Positions 16,722 to 25,838 of a stretch of 64,000 nucleotides of DNA are shown here, piece by piece (the first letter of the stretch is position 1; each line of letters begins with the position of its first letter). The notes beneath the pieces are model-generated. The model was given only the letters and a program-made list of their open reading frames with translations, did no database searches and was not told the DNA's origin. The translations under genes and the position numbers were made by a program. This stretch comes from Flavobacterium sp. NKUCC04_CG (GTDB lineage: Bacteria; Bacteroidota; Bacteroidia; Flavobacteriales; Flavobacteriaceae), in the NCBI RefSeq assembly GCF_019345525.1, contig NZ_JAHKRA010000001.1, positions 1 to 64,000 on the forward strand, written 5' to 3'.

Positions 16722-17960
16722 TTATTTATTTTGATACTCAGGCCTTAACACTAAAATGTATCTGAAAAGAACCCAGATTAAGATACAAAATTTAAAAATT
16801 CCAAGTACGAACGTAATATCTAACCGATGGGAATAGAACAACAAATAAGTAAAGCTGGAAATATAAATTAGGTTAAAAAAACTCAACCCATTTGTCAAAA
16901 TATTATTATTAAAATTACTTACTATTTTGTTCATCAATAGATATATGATGATAAAACCTAAAAAACCAGAAATTGCAATTAACTCGGCGTACAATGAAGA
17001 AGCCAATCCCCAATGAATATCTACATATTGATTTGCCAAAATCGCAGAATAACGAGGATAATTTTCACCTGTTAGTAAAGAGAAAAAATCACCTCCTCCA
17101 GGGACAATACTGAAAATCCTATGAAACAAATATTCTATAGACAAATTGATATCATGATTTATAGAATAATTTAAATTATAAATTACAGCTGTAGGATCTC
17201 CAATCAATTGTGCCATCACTAAATCATAATTTAATCCGCCAATGATTGAGGCTAATTCTCCTAAACTTGCTCCCTTTACAACTGCATAGATATATTTAAA
17301 AATTGCCATCCCAATAGCAAAAGCAATTCCAAGTATAAATAAAGGGAATTTACTTATCAATCGAATTTTGTTAAATCTGAACATTACAAATGCACATGAT
17401 ATTAAGGTTACAACAAAATAAGACCTTGCCCCATATAAAAGAAAAGAAAATAAAATAAAGAAATAAACAGCTAACGAAATCCATTTTCGATAAAACAAGG
17501 AAACTGGTAACATAATCATAGACAGTACAACACTTATTTGTATCAGTGCTATTCGCTCTTCGTTTGTTGATTTACTAGCAACTAAGTAATTGGAAAAACC
17601 CAACTGAAATACCCCAATTAAAAAGACTGAAAAAATGAATACCGTTAAGAAATTAATTCTTTTCGAAGTAAGCTTATTTAGGTAACCTCGGGTTTCATAT
17701 TTAATTATTGGTTTTTTTTTATTATCACTTTTAATCATAAAACATAGTGAAGCAATAAATGCAAAACCATAAACCATATATACTATGGGATTAATGGACT
17801 GATTCATCACAACACCTAAAAGCGATATTTTTCCTATCACTAAAGGTAGGGAATAATATAACAATCCCCCAAATAGAATGGTAAACAAATCTACCGATCT
17901 CTTTTTAAATAGCATATAACAAAGCGCTATAAAATAGATTAATATAAATATATAATACAT
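16722..17960 (-). CDS. Wzy-like oligosaccharide repeat-unit polymerase
   Basis: A 412-residue membrane protein with about eleven hydrophobic segments and a long periplasmic loop late in the protein (about 230-330, including YLFHRIFSIVPGGGDFF and YPRYSAILANQYVD). This topology is typical of Wzy polymerases, which join lipid-linked repeat units in the periplasm; Wzy sequences are otherwise hardly conserved. Its company with a Wzx flippase and glycosyltransferases makes the assignment likely. It overlaps the gene upstream by one base (17960). Confidence 0.75.
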   Translation of the reverse strand: MYYIFILIYFIALCYMLFKKRSVDLFTILFGGLLYYSLPLVIGKISLLGVVMNQSINPIVYMVYGFAFIASLCFMIKSDNKKKPIIKYETRGYLNKLTSKRINFLTVFIFSVFLIGVFQLGFSNYLVASKSTNEERIALIQISVVLSMIMLPVSLFYRKWISLAVYFFILFSFLLYGARSYFVVTLISCAFVMFRFNKIRLISKFPLFILGIAFAIGMAIFKYIYAVVKGASLGELASIIGGLNYDLVMAQLIGDPTAVIYNLNYSINHDINLSIEYLFHRIFSIVPGGGDFFSLLTGENYPRYSAILANQYVDIHWGLASSLYAELIAISGFLGFIIIYLLMNKIVSNFNNNILTNGLSFFNLIYISSFTYLLFYSHRLDITFVLGIFKFCILIWVLFRYILVLRPEYQNK

Positions 17961-19264
17961 TATTTTAATATAATTGGTTCGTTTACTCTTATAAAATCCT
18001 CCATATACTCTATACCATCCACATCTAACAGCACTGTTTTACAATTAAATTCTAAACCTTCATATAATGCCGTAGAGAAAACCCCCACCTGATATTCGCA
18101 AATCGCCATTAAATAATACATATCTTTTTGATTGGTAACAATCTCTATATCCAATAATTCCTTGAGCTTAATCAAGCTCTTGTTGTTTTGCCAAATTTCA
18201 AATTCACCAGGGTGTAATTTATAAATAATTTTTTTTTCTTTAAAAAATTCTATGTTGTCTAACAACTTTTGTGCTACTTTTTCGCTGATAGCAGTCTGAG
18301 ACAAAATCAAAAAACTGTTTCTAATTTTTGTCTTATCTGAAAATTGTTTCTTTTTAATTTCAAGATATCTAAATTTATCTACAACTATATTGTGTTCCGC
18401 TAGAGGAAAATCACTCATTTTCGTCCAATTAGCTCCCCATACTAACAGTTCATCTGGAAAATAATGTAGTGGCTTCGTTATGTTTGGAAAACTATATCCC
18501 AAATGATACTTGGATATAATACCGTGCTGCAATTCCATAACTTTAATATTGTTTTCTTTTGCTGCCTTAGTAATTGGTGCATAGTAATATGCGGTCGTTA
18601 AATAGATAGAAGAAGGCGTTACTTTCTTAAATATTTTTGAATAAATATCGTAGTATAAATTAAACTGCTTTACTTTATTTTCTAAAAAACTTAAAAAGGA
18701 AAAGTTTCCCCCATACTGCTGATTAATGTCATTTTCTATCGAACGGATTAAATCTATTTCTCCCTGATTTAACAGTTGTTTTTTGGCAATAAAAAAATAT
18801 TTTACATACACCAACTGCTTCACCCAATCCAAAATATGTACGGCATGTTTATTTTTTCTGACATGATTGCCTTGATAGTCGCCTTCAAAATCAACTATAG
18901 TTTGACTCGTACTTAATTCGTCTATTAAAAAATTGGTATATATATCAATATAGTCCTCATTAACTTTAACCGATCTAGTGTGACTTAAAAAGATGGTATC
19001 GTATTTTCTTAATGTCCAAAAGTTATTAGTCAGAATATTTTTAAAGCTCTTAACAAAAAACCAGATTCTGTTTAGTTTTGACTTTCTTTTTGTTTGAGGA
19101 GTCAATACACCTATGGAAACAGCTAAATTGTAATAAAACTGCATTCGAATATACTCCCATATATATACATCATTTATCTTCAGATCAAAAAGTTGATATT
19201 TTTCTTCCAAATGCCAAATAAACTCGCACAATTCTTTTACGCTATTAGATGATTCTCTATTCAC
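17960..19264 (-). CDS. Putative GT-B transferase, candidate nonulosonate transferase
   Basis: A 434-residue soluble protein that matches no family I can name with certainty. The C-terminal half looks like a GT-B fold of the capsule/sialyltransferase type: VMELQHGIISKYHLGYSF near 240-260, IIYKLHPGEFEIW near 345 (an HP motif like the CMP-binding one in sialyltransferases) and YQVGVFSTALYEGLEF near 395 (serine-rich donor motif). The N-terminal half carries SLSHTRSVKV-like and VDFEGDYQG segments. Because the locus encodes a CMP-nonulosonate synthetase but no recognised sialyltransferase, this protein is the best candidate to use that donor. That is inference; CDP-glycerol or other donors remain possible. 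Confidence 0.6.
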   Translation of the reverse strand: MNRESSNSVKELCEFIWHLEEKYQLFDLKINDVYIWEYIRMQFYYNLAVSIGVLTPQTKRKSKLNRIWFFVKSFKNILTNNFWTLRKYDTIFLSHTRSVKVNEDYIDIYTNFLIDELSTSQTIVDFEGDYQGNHVRKNKHAVHILDWVKQLVYVKYFFIAKKQLLNQGEIDLIRSIENDINQQYGGNFSFLSFLENKVKQFNLYYDIYSKIFKKVTPSSIYLTTAYYYAPITKAAKENNIKVMELQHGIISKYHLGYSFPNITKPLHYFPDELLVWGANWTKMSDFPLAEHNIVVDKFRYLEIKKKQFSDKTKIRNSFLILSQTAISEKVAQKLLDNIEFFKEKKIIYKLHPGEFEIWQNNKSLIKLKELLDIEIVTNQKDMYYLMAICEYQVGVFSTALYEGLEFNCKTVLLDVDGIEYMEDFIRVNEPIILK

Positions 19265-19338
19265 TTAGTTGATATTTTTAATTTGTTTTATTAATCTATA
19301 ACAAAACAATAAATTATGTACTTTCCCTTTAATATAAA

Positions 19339-19839
19339 CTACCAAAATTTCTCCTTATCTTTCAAATCATGATAATGTTCTATATCTCTTTGCTTAAATA
19401 CTTTTGCGGGATGTCCTCCTGCAATGGAATATTTAGGGATATTACTAACTACTACACTACCCGCTTGGATAATTGATCCTTCACCAATCGTAACTCCCCC
19501 CATTATCATAACACCTTGTCCCAACCAAACATTATCCTCAATAGTCACATCTTTCTTTATATATTGACCATCATAAGGGATAGCCTCTCCCTCATAATTA
19601 TGATATTGAACAATTATTACACATTCTGGACCAGAATGAAAATTATCTCCGATATAAACATTACCTCCTTTAGAAATCATCATTCCATTAAAATGAACAT
19701 TATTCCCTAGATGAACATTACTGCCTATGAAAGACTTCTGGTTTACCTTTATTTTTCCTTTATAACTACCACATCTTTTCTTTGTCAAAAGTGTCCAAAA
19801 CAAGCTTTTTCCTTTACGGTAATATTTAGTTAACAACAT
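19339..19839 (-). CDS. Hexapeptide-repeat acetyltransferase
   Basis: A 166-residue left-handed beta-helix protein with repeats from about residue 30 (SFIGSNVHLGNNVHFNGMMI, GGNVYIGDNFHSGPECVIIV). The acceptor loop is QYHNYEGEAIPYDG, with the catalytic-type histidine, and the family end reads VTIEDNVWLGQGVMIMGGVT and SIAGGHPAKVFKQRD. The C-terminal IEHYHDLKDKEKFW is typical of capsule-locus acetyltransferases. It probably O-acetylates one residue of the repeat unit. It is separated by 74 bp from the gene upstream and 130 bp from the flippase. Confidence 0.84.
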   Translation of the reverse strand: MLLTKYYRKGKSLFWTLLTKKRCGSYKGKIKVNQKSFIGSNVHLGNNVHFNGMMISKGGNVYIGDNFHSGPECVIIVQYHNYEGEAIPYDGQYIKKDVTIEDNVWLGQGVMIMGGVTIGEGSIIQAGSVVVSNIPKYSIAGGHPAKVFKQRDIEHYHDLKDKEKFW

Positions 19840-19969
19840 AAAAAATTAAAAATTAAATTAATACTTATCTTTTTTATTACAACGATATATAAACATTTAG
19901 CTAAACTACACATATTTATTAAATCCATTATGCCAGACTGCATAGCCCCTTTACTGTATCATATTTTTT

Positions 19970-21250
19970 CTATCTATCTCTAAATTTAAACCAAGGCATC
20001 GGATACAGTTTGTTAGAATACCACCATACAGCAACAAACATAAAAATATAGGATATTAAAGTAGCTTGAGCCGAACCAACAGCTCCATTCATCTTAATCA
20101 AAAAATAATTGGCAATCATATTTATCACAGCAGCTGAAAACGTAATGATTCCTAAATATGATGTTTTTCCTACGTGAACACCGTACGGAAATACCAAAGT
20201 ATACATACCGAAAAAGGCATAACCCAATGCAATCCAAATCACATGTACAAAAGCCCCGTGGTAATGCTTAGTTGTCATAAGTGGCAATAAAAAGTAGGAA
20301 ATAAAAGTTATTAAAAAAGCCAAGCATACAAATCCGATACCTACCAAATAAGTTGCTTTGACGATTTTTACTTTACTTTCCATTTTGTCTTTTGCTAATA
20401 ACTCATACACCCAAGGTGTCCAAGTCTGATTAAATGCCGTTGTAAACAAAATCATAATCATTCCAAACTGATAACCTACAGTATAAATCCCCATTTCGGC
20501 TTTCCCTACCATTTGATCTATAAAAATTCGATCGCCAAATGCCATAATTACCCCACCTAATGCGTGGGGTATTAATGGTATTGAAATTTTTAAAATCTCC
20601 TTGATTTGAACACGATCAAAAATAAAGGTTAAATAACCATTTTTCCAAATACGATAAAATGATATAGCGCCTATAATTATCGTACTTAACAACATTCCAG
20701 TAGTACGTCCCTCCCATCCAAAATTATAAACAACAATTAGAAGTATGGTTAAAGAAAGATCAATAATGGTCTTAGAAATTTCAAATGCGCCGTATTGCAA
20801 TGCTTTTTTACTATTTCTTAAAATCGTTAGATTAAAATCATTAAAAACGTTCATATAAGCAATGATAGGTAAAGCAAAAATCCATCTTTCTGGAATATCA
20901 AAACGAGTCCCTCCTAAATACAAATAGATGGAAATTAAAATCAATACTATAACGAAAGTCCCTGTTAAGACTACCATCAGATTATAAACCAACTTTGCAA
21001 TAAACTCCTTGGACTGGGAGAAAAAATTTCTAGTGATATTATTTTGCATGTTCATGCCAATAAACGGCATAACAAAACTAACCATCACCTGATAAATCGC
21101 CAATACCCCATACTCTTCTGGCGATAAATATTTGGTCAAAATTGGAAGCAGTAAAAAAGGAATCGCCTTATTAATTACTGAAGTTCCAAGATAAACAGCA
21201 AAGCCTTGTAAGAGATTTCCTCTAAATAAGGATAAAATTTTTTCTTTCAT
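19970..21250 (-). CDS. Wzx-like polysaccharide flippase
   Basis: This 426-residue protein has about twelve hydrophobic segments and belongs to the PST/MATE-like polysaccharide transporter family. The N-terminal segment YLGTSVINKAIPFLLLPILT and the following YLSPEEYGVLAIYQVM are the signature of Wzx-type proteins. GDRIFIDQMVGKAEMGIYTV in the middle is equally characteristic. It flips the undecaprenyl-diphosphate-linked repeat unit to the periplasm for the Wzy-like protein. Confidence 0.9.
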   Translation of the reverse strand: MKEKILSLFRGNLLQGFAVYLGTSVINKAIPFLLLPILTKYLSPEEYGVLAIYQVMVSFVMPFIGMNMQNNITRNFFSQSKEFIAKLVYNLMVVLTGTFVIVLILISIYLYLGGTRFDIPERWIFALPIIAYMNVFNDFNLTILRNSKKALQYGAFEISKTIIDLSLTILLIVVYNFGWEGRTTGMLLSTIIIGAISFYRIWKNGYLTFIFDRVQIKEILKISIPLIPHALGGVIMAFGDRIFIDQMVGKAEMGIYTVGYQFGMIMILFTTAFNQTWTPWVYELLAKDKMESKVKIVKATYLVGIGFVCLAFLITFISYFLLPLMTTKHYHGAFVHVIWIALGYAFFGMYTLVFPYGVHVGKTSYLGIITFSAAVINMIANYFLIKMNGAVGSAQATLISYIFMFVAVWWYSNKLYPMPWFKFRDR

Positions 21251-21329
21251 TTACTTTAAAGCGCCATATATTATCAGCACATTTTTAGTGTATTATTATT
21301 ATTTCTTTCGCATAAAAAGCACCTTGTTT

Positions 21330-21689
21330 TCTTTCAAAATTTAAAAACACCAATATTCAAAATGAATAAATCTGGGGATATCTGAAATATTAACCCTAAG
21401 CATCAAACCGAGTTTCATAGAAATCGTAGTTCAATTGACACTATCTTAACTCTTAGTAATTGAGTAACTGTAAGACATTTTATGCTGTAAAATAGCTAAA
21501 TCTCTAAAAGTACAATTGTCTTGCAGCTACTAATAGTATCAAAATCATCTTATCTAATACCTTCTAAATACTAAAACAAACAATATTTCTATCCGGTCTT
21601 AATTCACTAAAGTGCTACTTGGGACGGTATTTTATTAAAAAATCACCCGCATTGTTTTTACTCCCCGTTAATACAACATAATAATCCTT
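21330..21689 (-). pseudogene. Decayed polysaccharide pyruvyl-transferase-like gene (N-terminal remnant)
   Basis: The 438-bp gap between the flippase and the NeuB-type gene has no intact frame. Minus-strand translation from 21689 gives DYYVVLTGSKNNAGDFLIK and then, after a stop, SELRPDRNIVCF. A shifted frame next gives DTISSCKTIVLLE. The order GSKNNAGDFLI, LRPDR, a short cysteine/alanine-rich segment and IVLLGG resembles the N-terminus of the polysaccharide pyruvyl transferase (CsaB-like) family in flavobacteria. Multiple stops show decay and the remainder of the gene is not seen. The family call rests on a short stretch. Confidence 0.6.
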
Positions 21690-22747
21690 TATTCTATATT
21701 TTTCCAAACGATTACATCATCTTCCGCTATATCAGTAGCTGCGATTTTTCCAATTACACTATCTATATACTTAGGAGAAACCCCATGAGCCGGTCTTTTA
21801 AAGGTCAAATCAGCCGCATCAATAAGCTTACCTTTAGGTATTGCTCTGGTAGCCACTAAACTTCTTCTAGCTTCTCTTCTCGATGTTGCCTCTGCTTCAA
21901 GAGCAATAATTTTGAAACCGCCAAGTATTTCAAATGTGCTATCAAGATTCTTTCTAAACAACTTCAAATCCTCTTTATCCATAGCATGATAGTGATCATT
22001 TCCAGGAAGTGACTTGTCGTGCGTAAAATGCTTTTCAATGATTATACTTCCTAAAAGCGTAGCAATTTCACACACTTTCATATCATTGGGTAAAGTGTGA
22101 TCACTATAGCCAATTAATTTATCAGGGAATCTAGCTTTTAAATCCATTATCATTCCCAAATTTGCATTTTCATCTGGAGTAGGATAATTAAGTACACAAT
22201 GAAGTAATGCTACCGGGTTTCCTAGTTTTTCTATCCAACTTACCGCCTCAATAATTTCACTCAAATCACTTGCTCCAGTTGAAAGAATTATAGGCTTCCC
22301 AAACGAACACATATATTCTATAAATGGCTTGTTTGTAATATCACTAGAAGATATTTTAAAAACATCCATCATTTCATTTAAAAATGTCGCTGATTCTACA
22401 TCAAATGGAGTACTTAAGAATTCAATTCCAATATGATCACAGTAATTTTTCAATTCTTGCATCTCGTCTTTCCAAAAACCTTGATGTTTCATAAAAAGTT
22501 CGTGCTGACTTTTTGTTGGTTCTTTGGTAGTATCCCAATATGCTGGTGAATTTTTGGAAGCAATGGTATCCGCTTTATAGGTTTGGAATTTAGCTGCATC
22601 AGCCCCGCCTTCTTTTGCCTCATCAACTAATCTTTTCGCCAACTCCATGCTTCCTTCATAATTCACACCTATCTCTGCAATTATATAAGGTTTATGTAAT
22701 TTATTTTCGTACGGATTTATATCACTAAAAAGTTCTTTAAGTTTCAT
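21689..22747 (-). CDS. NeuB-family nonulosonic acid synthase
   Basis: The 352-residue protein has the NeuB TIM-barrel motifs IIAEIGVNYEGSMELAKRL, AAKFQTYKAD, FLSTPFD, FKISSSDI and PIILSTGASDLSEI, then IGYSDHTL and IIEKHFTHDKSLPGNDH with the metal-binding and substrate residues. The C-terminal part from about residue 290 (RRSLVATRAIPKGKLI, GVSPKYID) is the SAF domain typical of full-length sialic acid, pseudaminic or legionaminic acid synthases. It condenses an amino sugar with phosphoenolpyruvate to a nine-carbon acid. Which sugar cannot be decided: the PseG-like domain next door favours a 2,4-diamino sugar, but no PseB, PseC or NeuC gene is in the window. It starts 3 bp after the fused cytidylyltransferase gene. 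Confidence 0.9.
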   Translation of the reverse strand: MKLKELFSDINPYENKLHKPYIIAEIGVNYEGSMELAKRLVDEAKEGGADAAKFQTYKADTIASKNSPAYWDTTKEPTKSQHELFMKHQGFWKDEMQELKNYCDHIGIEFLSTPFDVESATFLNEMMDVFKISSSDITNKPFIEYMCSFGKPIILSTGASDLSEIIEAVSWIEKLGNPVALLHCVLNYPTPDENANLGMIMDLKARFPDKLIGYSDHTLPNDMKVCEIATLLGSIIIEKHFTHDKSLPGNDHYHAMDKEDLKLFRKNLDSTFEILGGFKIIALEAEATSRREARRSLVATRAIPKGKLIDAADLTFKRPAHGVSPKYIDSVIGKIAATDIAEDDVIVWKNIE

Positions 22748-22750
22748 TCT

Positions 22751-24379
22751 CTATTCGTTTATTAAGTTTTGTATTAGTTTTATAACTGATTCTCTTCCTT
22801 TTTTTAAATCTTTTTGCCCCATAAGTTCATGCATACGTAATCGGGTTTCAAAAGACTCTACTAATTCTATAAAATTGTTCTTTAATTCTGTATTGTCAAG
22901 CATATAACCCAACCCCAAATTCAAAAATCCGAATTGACTACTTGCAAAAAAGTGAGTCAATTCTCGTTCATTTTGTGCTAAAACTAATGCTGGAGTACCT
23001 ACACTAGAAATCTCAAATATTGTTCTGCCTGCTGAAGTAAAAACCAAATCAGCTTGCTGCATATAAGTAGAGATATTTGGTGTGTTTTTTATAATATTAA
23101 CATCCTTAAATACTTCTAAAGTATCGAATTTATCATAACCAAACCCTGTTATAACATTGATTAAAACACCATTATTCCGACAATAGTTCCCGATGGCATC
23201 CAAAACTTTTTTTGTATAATTATTAGGATCAACCCCTCCAAAAGTAATCAATATACTTTTTACTTCTCTATTTATCTCTTTTCGCTTTGAATAGATAAAT
23301 TCATCTCGGAGTAGAAAGTACTTGTGCCCAAAATAATGATTTGACAAGACGCTTTTCTCTGGATATATAGCATTGATAACCAAATCGGCTTTTTTAGCCC
23401 CAGCTCCCAAATCTTCAAAATTTATTACTTTAAACTCAAAATTCTTAAGATTTAATACATACTCCTCTGATGTATCCAGTCTGTCATTAATAACAATATC
23501 AGGATTGATTTCCTTAATATCATTTACTATATCATCACTAATTTGCATAGAAACGGCATAGTTTTTAGAAGCAATCTTGTCATAAGCTAATTGACTTTCT
23601 TTATCAACTAAAAATGAGATTTTATGGTTTAAAATATCGTTAGCTATTAATAGTGTATTATACACATGCCCTAGTCCAACAATATTATTTCCAGTTACTA
23701 CAAAAAGTATGTGTTTCTTTCTAATATGATATTCGCAAATATTCCAATCTTCGTATGTATCAATATCTAATTCTTCCCCATTAGACAAAACAAATAATTC
23801 GATATTCGCTCCTATCCTACTTTCTTTAGTAACAATATCTTTTCTACTTATAAAAAAGCCTCCTGTTTCCGAAAAATTTGGTGTTAGATATTGTCTATTA
23901 ACCCTTTTTTCGTAATTCGGTAAAAACTTGTTGTCTACTTTCCGCCAAGATAAATGTGTATCATCTTTGGCTGAAATAATCGTATCAATAGCAACATTAC
24001 CTAAAGCCTGCTCTAAAGCACTATCAAGCGAAATTGTTCTCAAGAGCGGTGAAGTTGGTTGCATCGTAACCACATAATCATACTCTTTATTCTCAACCTC
24101 TTTCGCATATTCATAGCAAGAATAAATAACCGGATCAAGGGTAGTGTTATCCTTGGCTATTGCTACGTCTCGTCTATGAACTTTTGCCCCAAACTGAATT
24201 GCTGTTTGAAGTATTTCCTCATCCTCACTAGACACATACACATCTAGATTAAATTTTGAATTTAATGCAGTTGCTATCGAATAATAAATTAAAGGTTTAC
24301 CAGCTAATAATCTCAAATTTTTTCTTGGAATTCCCTTTGACCCTCCTCTAGCAGGTATTACAACAAGTATGTTATTCAT
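22751..24379 (-). CDS. CMP-nonulosonate synthetase fused to PseG-like UDP-sugar hydrolase
   Basis: The 542-residue protein is a fusion. Residues 1-222 are a NeuA/PseF-type cytidylyltransferase (VVIPARGGSKGIPRKNL near 7-22, MQPTSPLLR near 106, DIDTYEDW near 205) that activates a nonulosonic acid with CTP. Residues 222-542 are a PseG-like GT-B domain (IVGLGHVYNTLLIANDIL with the putative catalytic H238, ILITFGGVDPNNYTKKVL, TSAGRTIFEISSVGTPAL). PseG removes UDP from a 2,4-diacetamido-trideoxy sugar before NeuB/PseI acts. The fused enzyme would thus cover the steps before and after the NeuB-type protein encoded 3 bp downstream. Substrate identity is inference. Confidence 0.88.
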   Translation of the reverse strand: MNNILVVIPARGGSKGIPRKNLRLLAGKPLIYYSIATALNSKFNLDVYVSSEDEEILQTAIQFGAKVHRRDVAIAKDNTTLDPVIYSCYEYAKEVENKEYDYVVTMQPTSPLLRTISLDSALEQALGNVAIDTIISAKDDTHLSWRKVDNKFLPNYEKRVNRQYLTPNFSETGGFFISRKDIVTKESRIGANIELFVLSNGEELDIDTYEDWNICEYHIRKKHILFVVTGNNIVGLGHVYNTLLIANDILNHKISFLVDKESQLAYDKIASKNYAVSMQISDDIVNDIKEINPDIVINDRLDTSEEYVLNLKNFEFKVINFEDLGAGAKKADLVINAIYPEKSVLSNHYFGHKYFLLRDEFIYSKRKEINREVKSILITFGGVDPNNYTKKVLDAIGNYCRNNGVLINVITGFGYDKFDTLEVFKDVNIIKNTPNISTYMQQADLVFTSAGRTIFEISSVGTPALVLAQNERELTHFFASSQFGFLNLGLGYMLDNTELKNNFIELVESFETRLRMHELMGQKDLKKGRESVIKLIQNLINE

Positions 24380-24429
24380 AATCTATTTATATTCTTTAGG
24401 CATATTATTAAATATTTGCTATGATCTGC

Positions 24430-25752
24430 TTACAATCTCTCATCACATCGATCTCCTAAAACTCCCTTTACATCATATAAAATGGACTCTTTCTTTTGTA
24501 AAGCAGTAATATCCAAACTTAAAAATTCTTTATGTGCTACACCCAAAACGACACCATCAAATTGTTTTGTAGGTAAACTGTCCAAACTATCAATACCGTA
24601 TTCGTGTTTTACTTCTGCCGGATTGGCCCATGGATCAAAAGTCGTTACTTTGATGCTGTAGTCTTCCAAAGCACGAATAACGTCAACTATTTTGGTGTTG
24701 CGTACATCGGGGCAATTTTCTTTAAAAGTCACACCCAACATCAATACTTCAGCGCCATTGACCTTAATGTTTTTCTTGATTAATGTTTTTACTACTTGAG
24801 AAGCCACGTATTCTCCCATAGAGTCGTTTAAACGACGACCGGCCAAAATAATCTCCGGGTGGTAACCGTGCTCTTGTGCTTTTTGAGCCAAATAATAGGG
24901 ATCCACACCAATACAATGCCCACCTACTAGACCCGGCTTAAACGGTAAGAAATTCCATTTGGTTCCGGCAGCTTCCAAAACTGCATGGGTATCGATATTT
25001 AACAAATTAAAAATTTTAGCCAATTCATTGACAAAGGCAATATTAATATCGCGTTGGGAATTTTCGATGACTTTGGCCGCTTCCGCTACTTTTATAGTCG
25101 GTGCCAAATGCGTACCGGCTATAATAACCGATTTGTATAATTCGTTGACTACTTGTCCTATTTCTGGAGTAGAACCCGCTGTTACTTTTAGAATTTTTTC
25201 AACGGTATGCTCTTTATCTCCTGGATTGATACGCTCTGGCGAATAACCGGCAAAGAAGTCTACATTAAATTTTAAACCGGAAACCCGCTCCAAAACCGGA
25301 ATACACTCTTCTTCTGTAGCGCCCGGATATACCGTAGATTCATAGATAACAATATCGCCCTTTTTTAATACTTTACCCACCGTTTCCGAAGATTTGTATA
25401 AAGGGGTTAAGTCCGGACGGTTGTTTTTATCGACTGGTGTCGGTACCGTAACCACATATACATTACAGTCGGAAATGTCTCCTAAATCATAAGAACAGTA
25501 TAAACCCGTCTGGTTTTTAGAATCCGTAAATTCTGGCGTATTATATATATGAGGGTTTTCTGTCAACAATACCGATTGTAGCAGTTCATCACTGACTTCA
25601 AGGGTTCTGTCGGTACCCGAACGCAATTCTGCAATTCTAGATTTGTTGATATCAAAACCGATTACGGCATATTTTGTCGCGAATAAACGCGCTAAAGGCA
25701 AGCCTACATAACCTAGGCCTATCACTGCTATTTTGTGTTGTAAATTACTCAT
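24430..25752 (-). CDS. UDP-N-acetylglucosamine 6-dehydrogenase, WbpO/TviB type
   Basis: At 440 residues it matches the UDP-glucose/GDP-mannose dehydrogenase family: [17 protein letters not shown] (NAD site, residues 8-24), [19 protein letters not shown], and [18 protein letters not shown] with the catalytic C280, then [13 protein letters not shown]. The pattern of ALE-poor N-terminus ([19 protein letters not shown]) fits the TviB/WbpO branch that oxidises UDP-GlcNAc or UDP-GalNAc to the uronic acid. With the WbpP-type epimerase upstream it would give UDP-GalNAcA, as in Vi antigen and Pseudomonas O6. Confidence 0.88.
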   Translation of the reverse strand: MSNLQHKIAVIGLGYVGLPLARLFATKYAVIGFDINKSRIAELRSGTDRTLEVSDELLQSVLLTENPHIYNTPEFTDSKNQTGLYCSYDLGDISDCNVYVVTVPTPVDKNNRPDLTPLYKSSETVGKVLKKGDIVIYESTVYPGATEEECIPVLERVSGLKFNVDFFAGYSPERINPGDKEHTVEKILKVTAGSTPEIGQVVNELYKSVIIAGTHLAPTIKVAEAAKVIENSQRDINIAFVNELAKIFNLLNIDTHAVLEAAGTKWNFLPFKPGLVGGHCIGVDPYYLAQKAQEHGYHPEIILAGRRLNDSMGEYVASQVVKTLIKKNIKVNGAEVLMLGVTFKENCPDVRNTKIVDVIRALEDYSIKVTTFDPWANPAEVKHEYGIDSLDSLPTKQFDGVVLGVAHKEFLSLDITALQKKESILYDVKGVLGDRCDERL

Positions 25753-25838
25753 CTGAAAATATTGATTCTATGATTTCACATCCCTTTCGGGTTTTCTTTT
25801 TGTTTCTTTGAGGCTACTGAAAAGCCCTTCTTTTCTCT

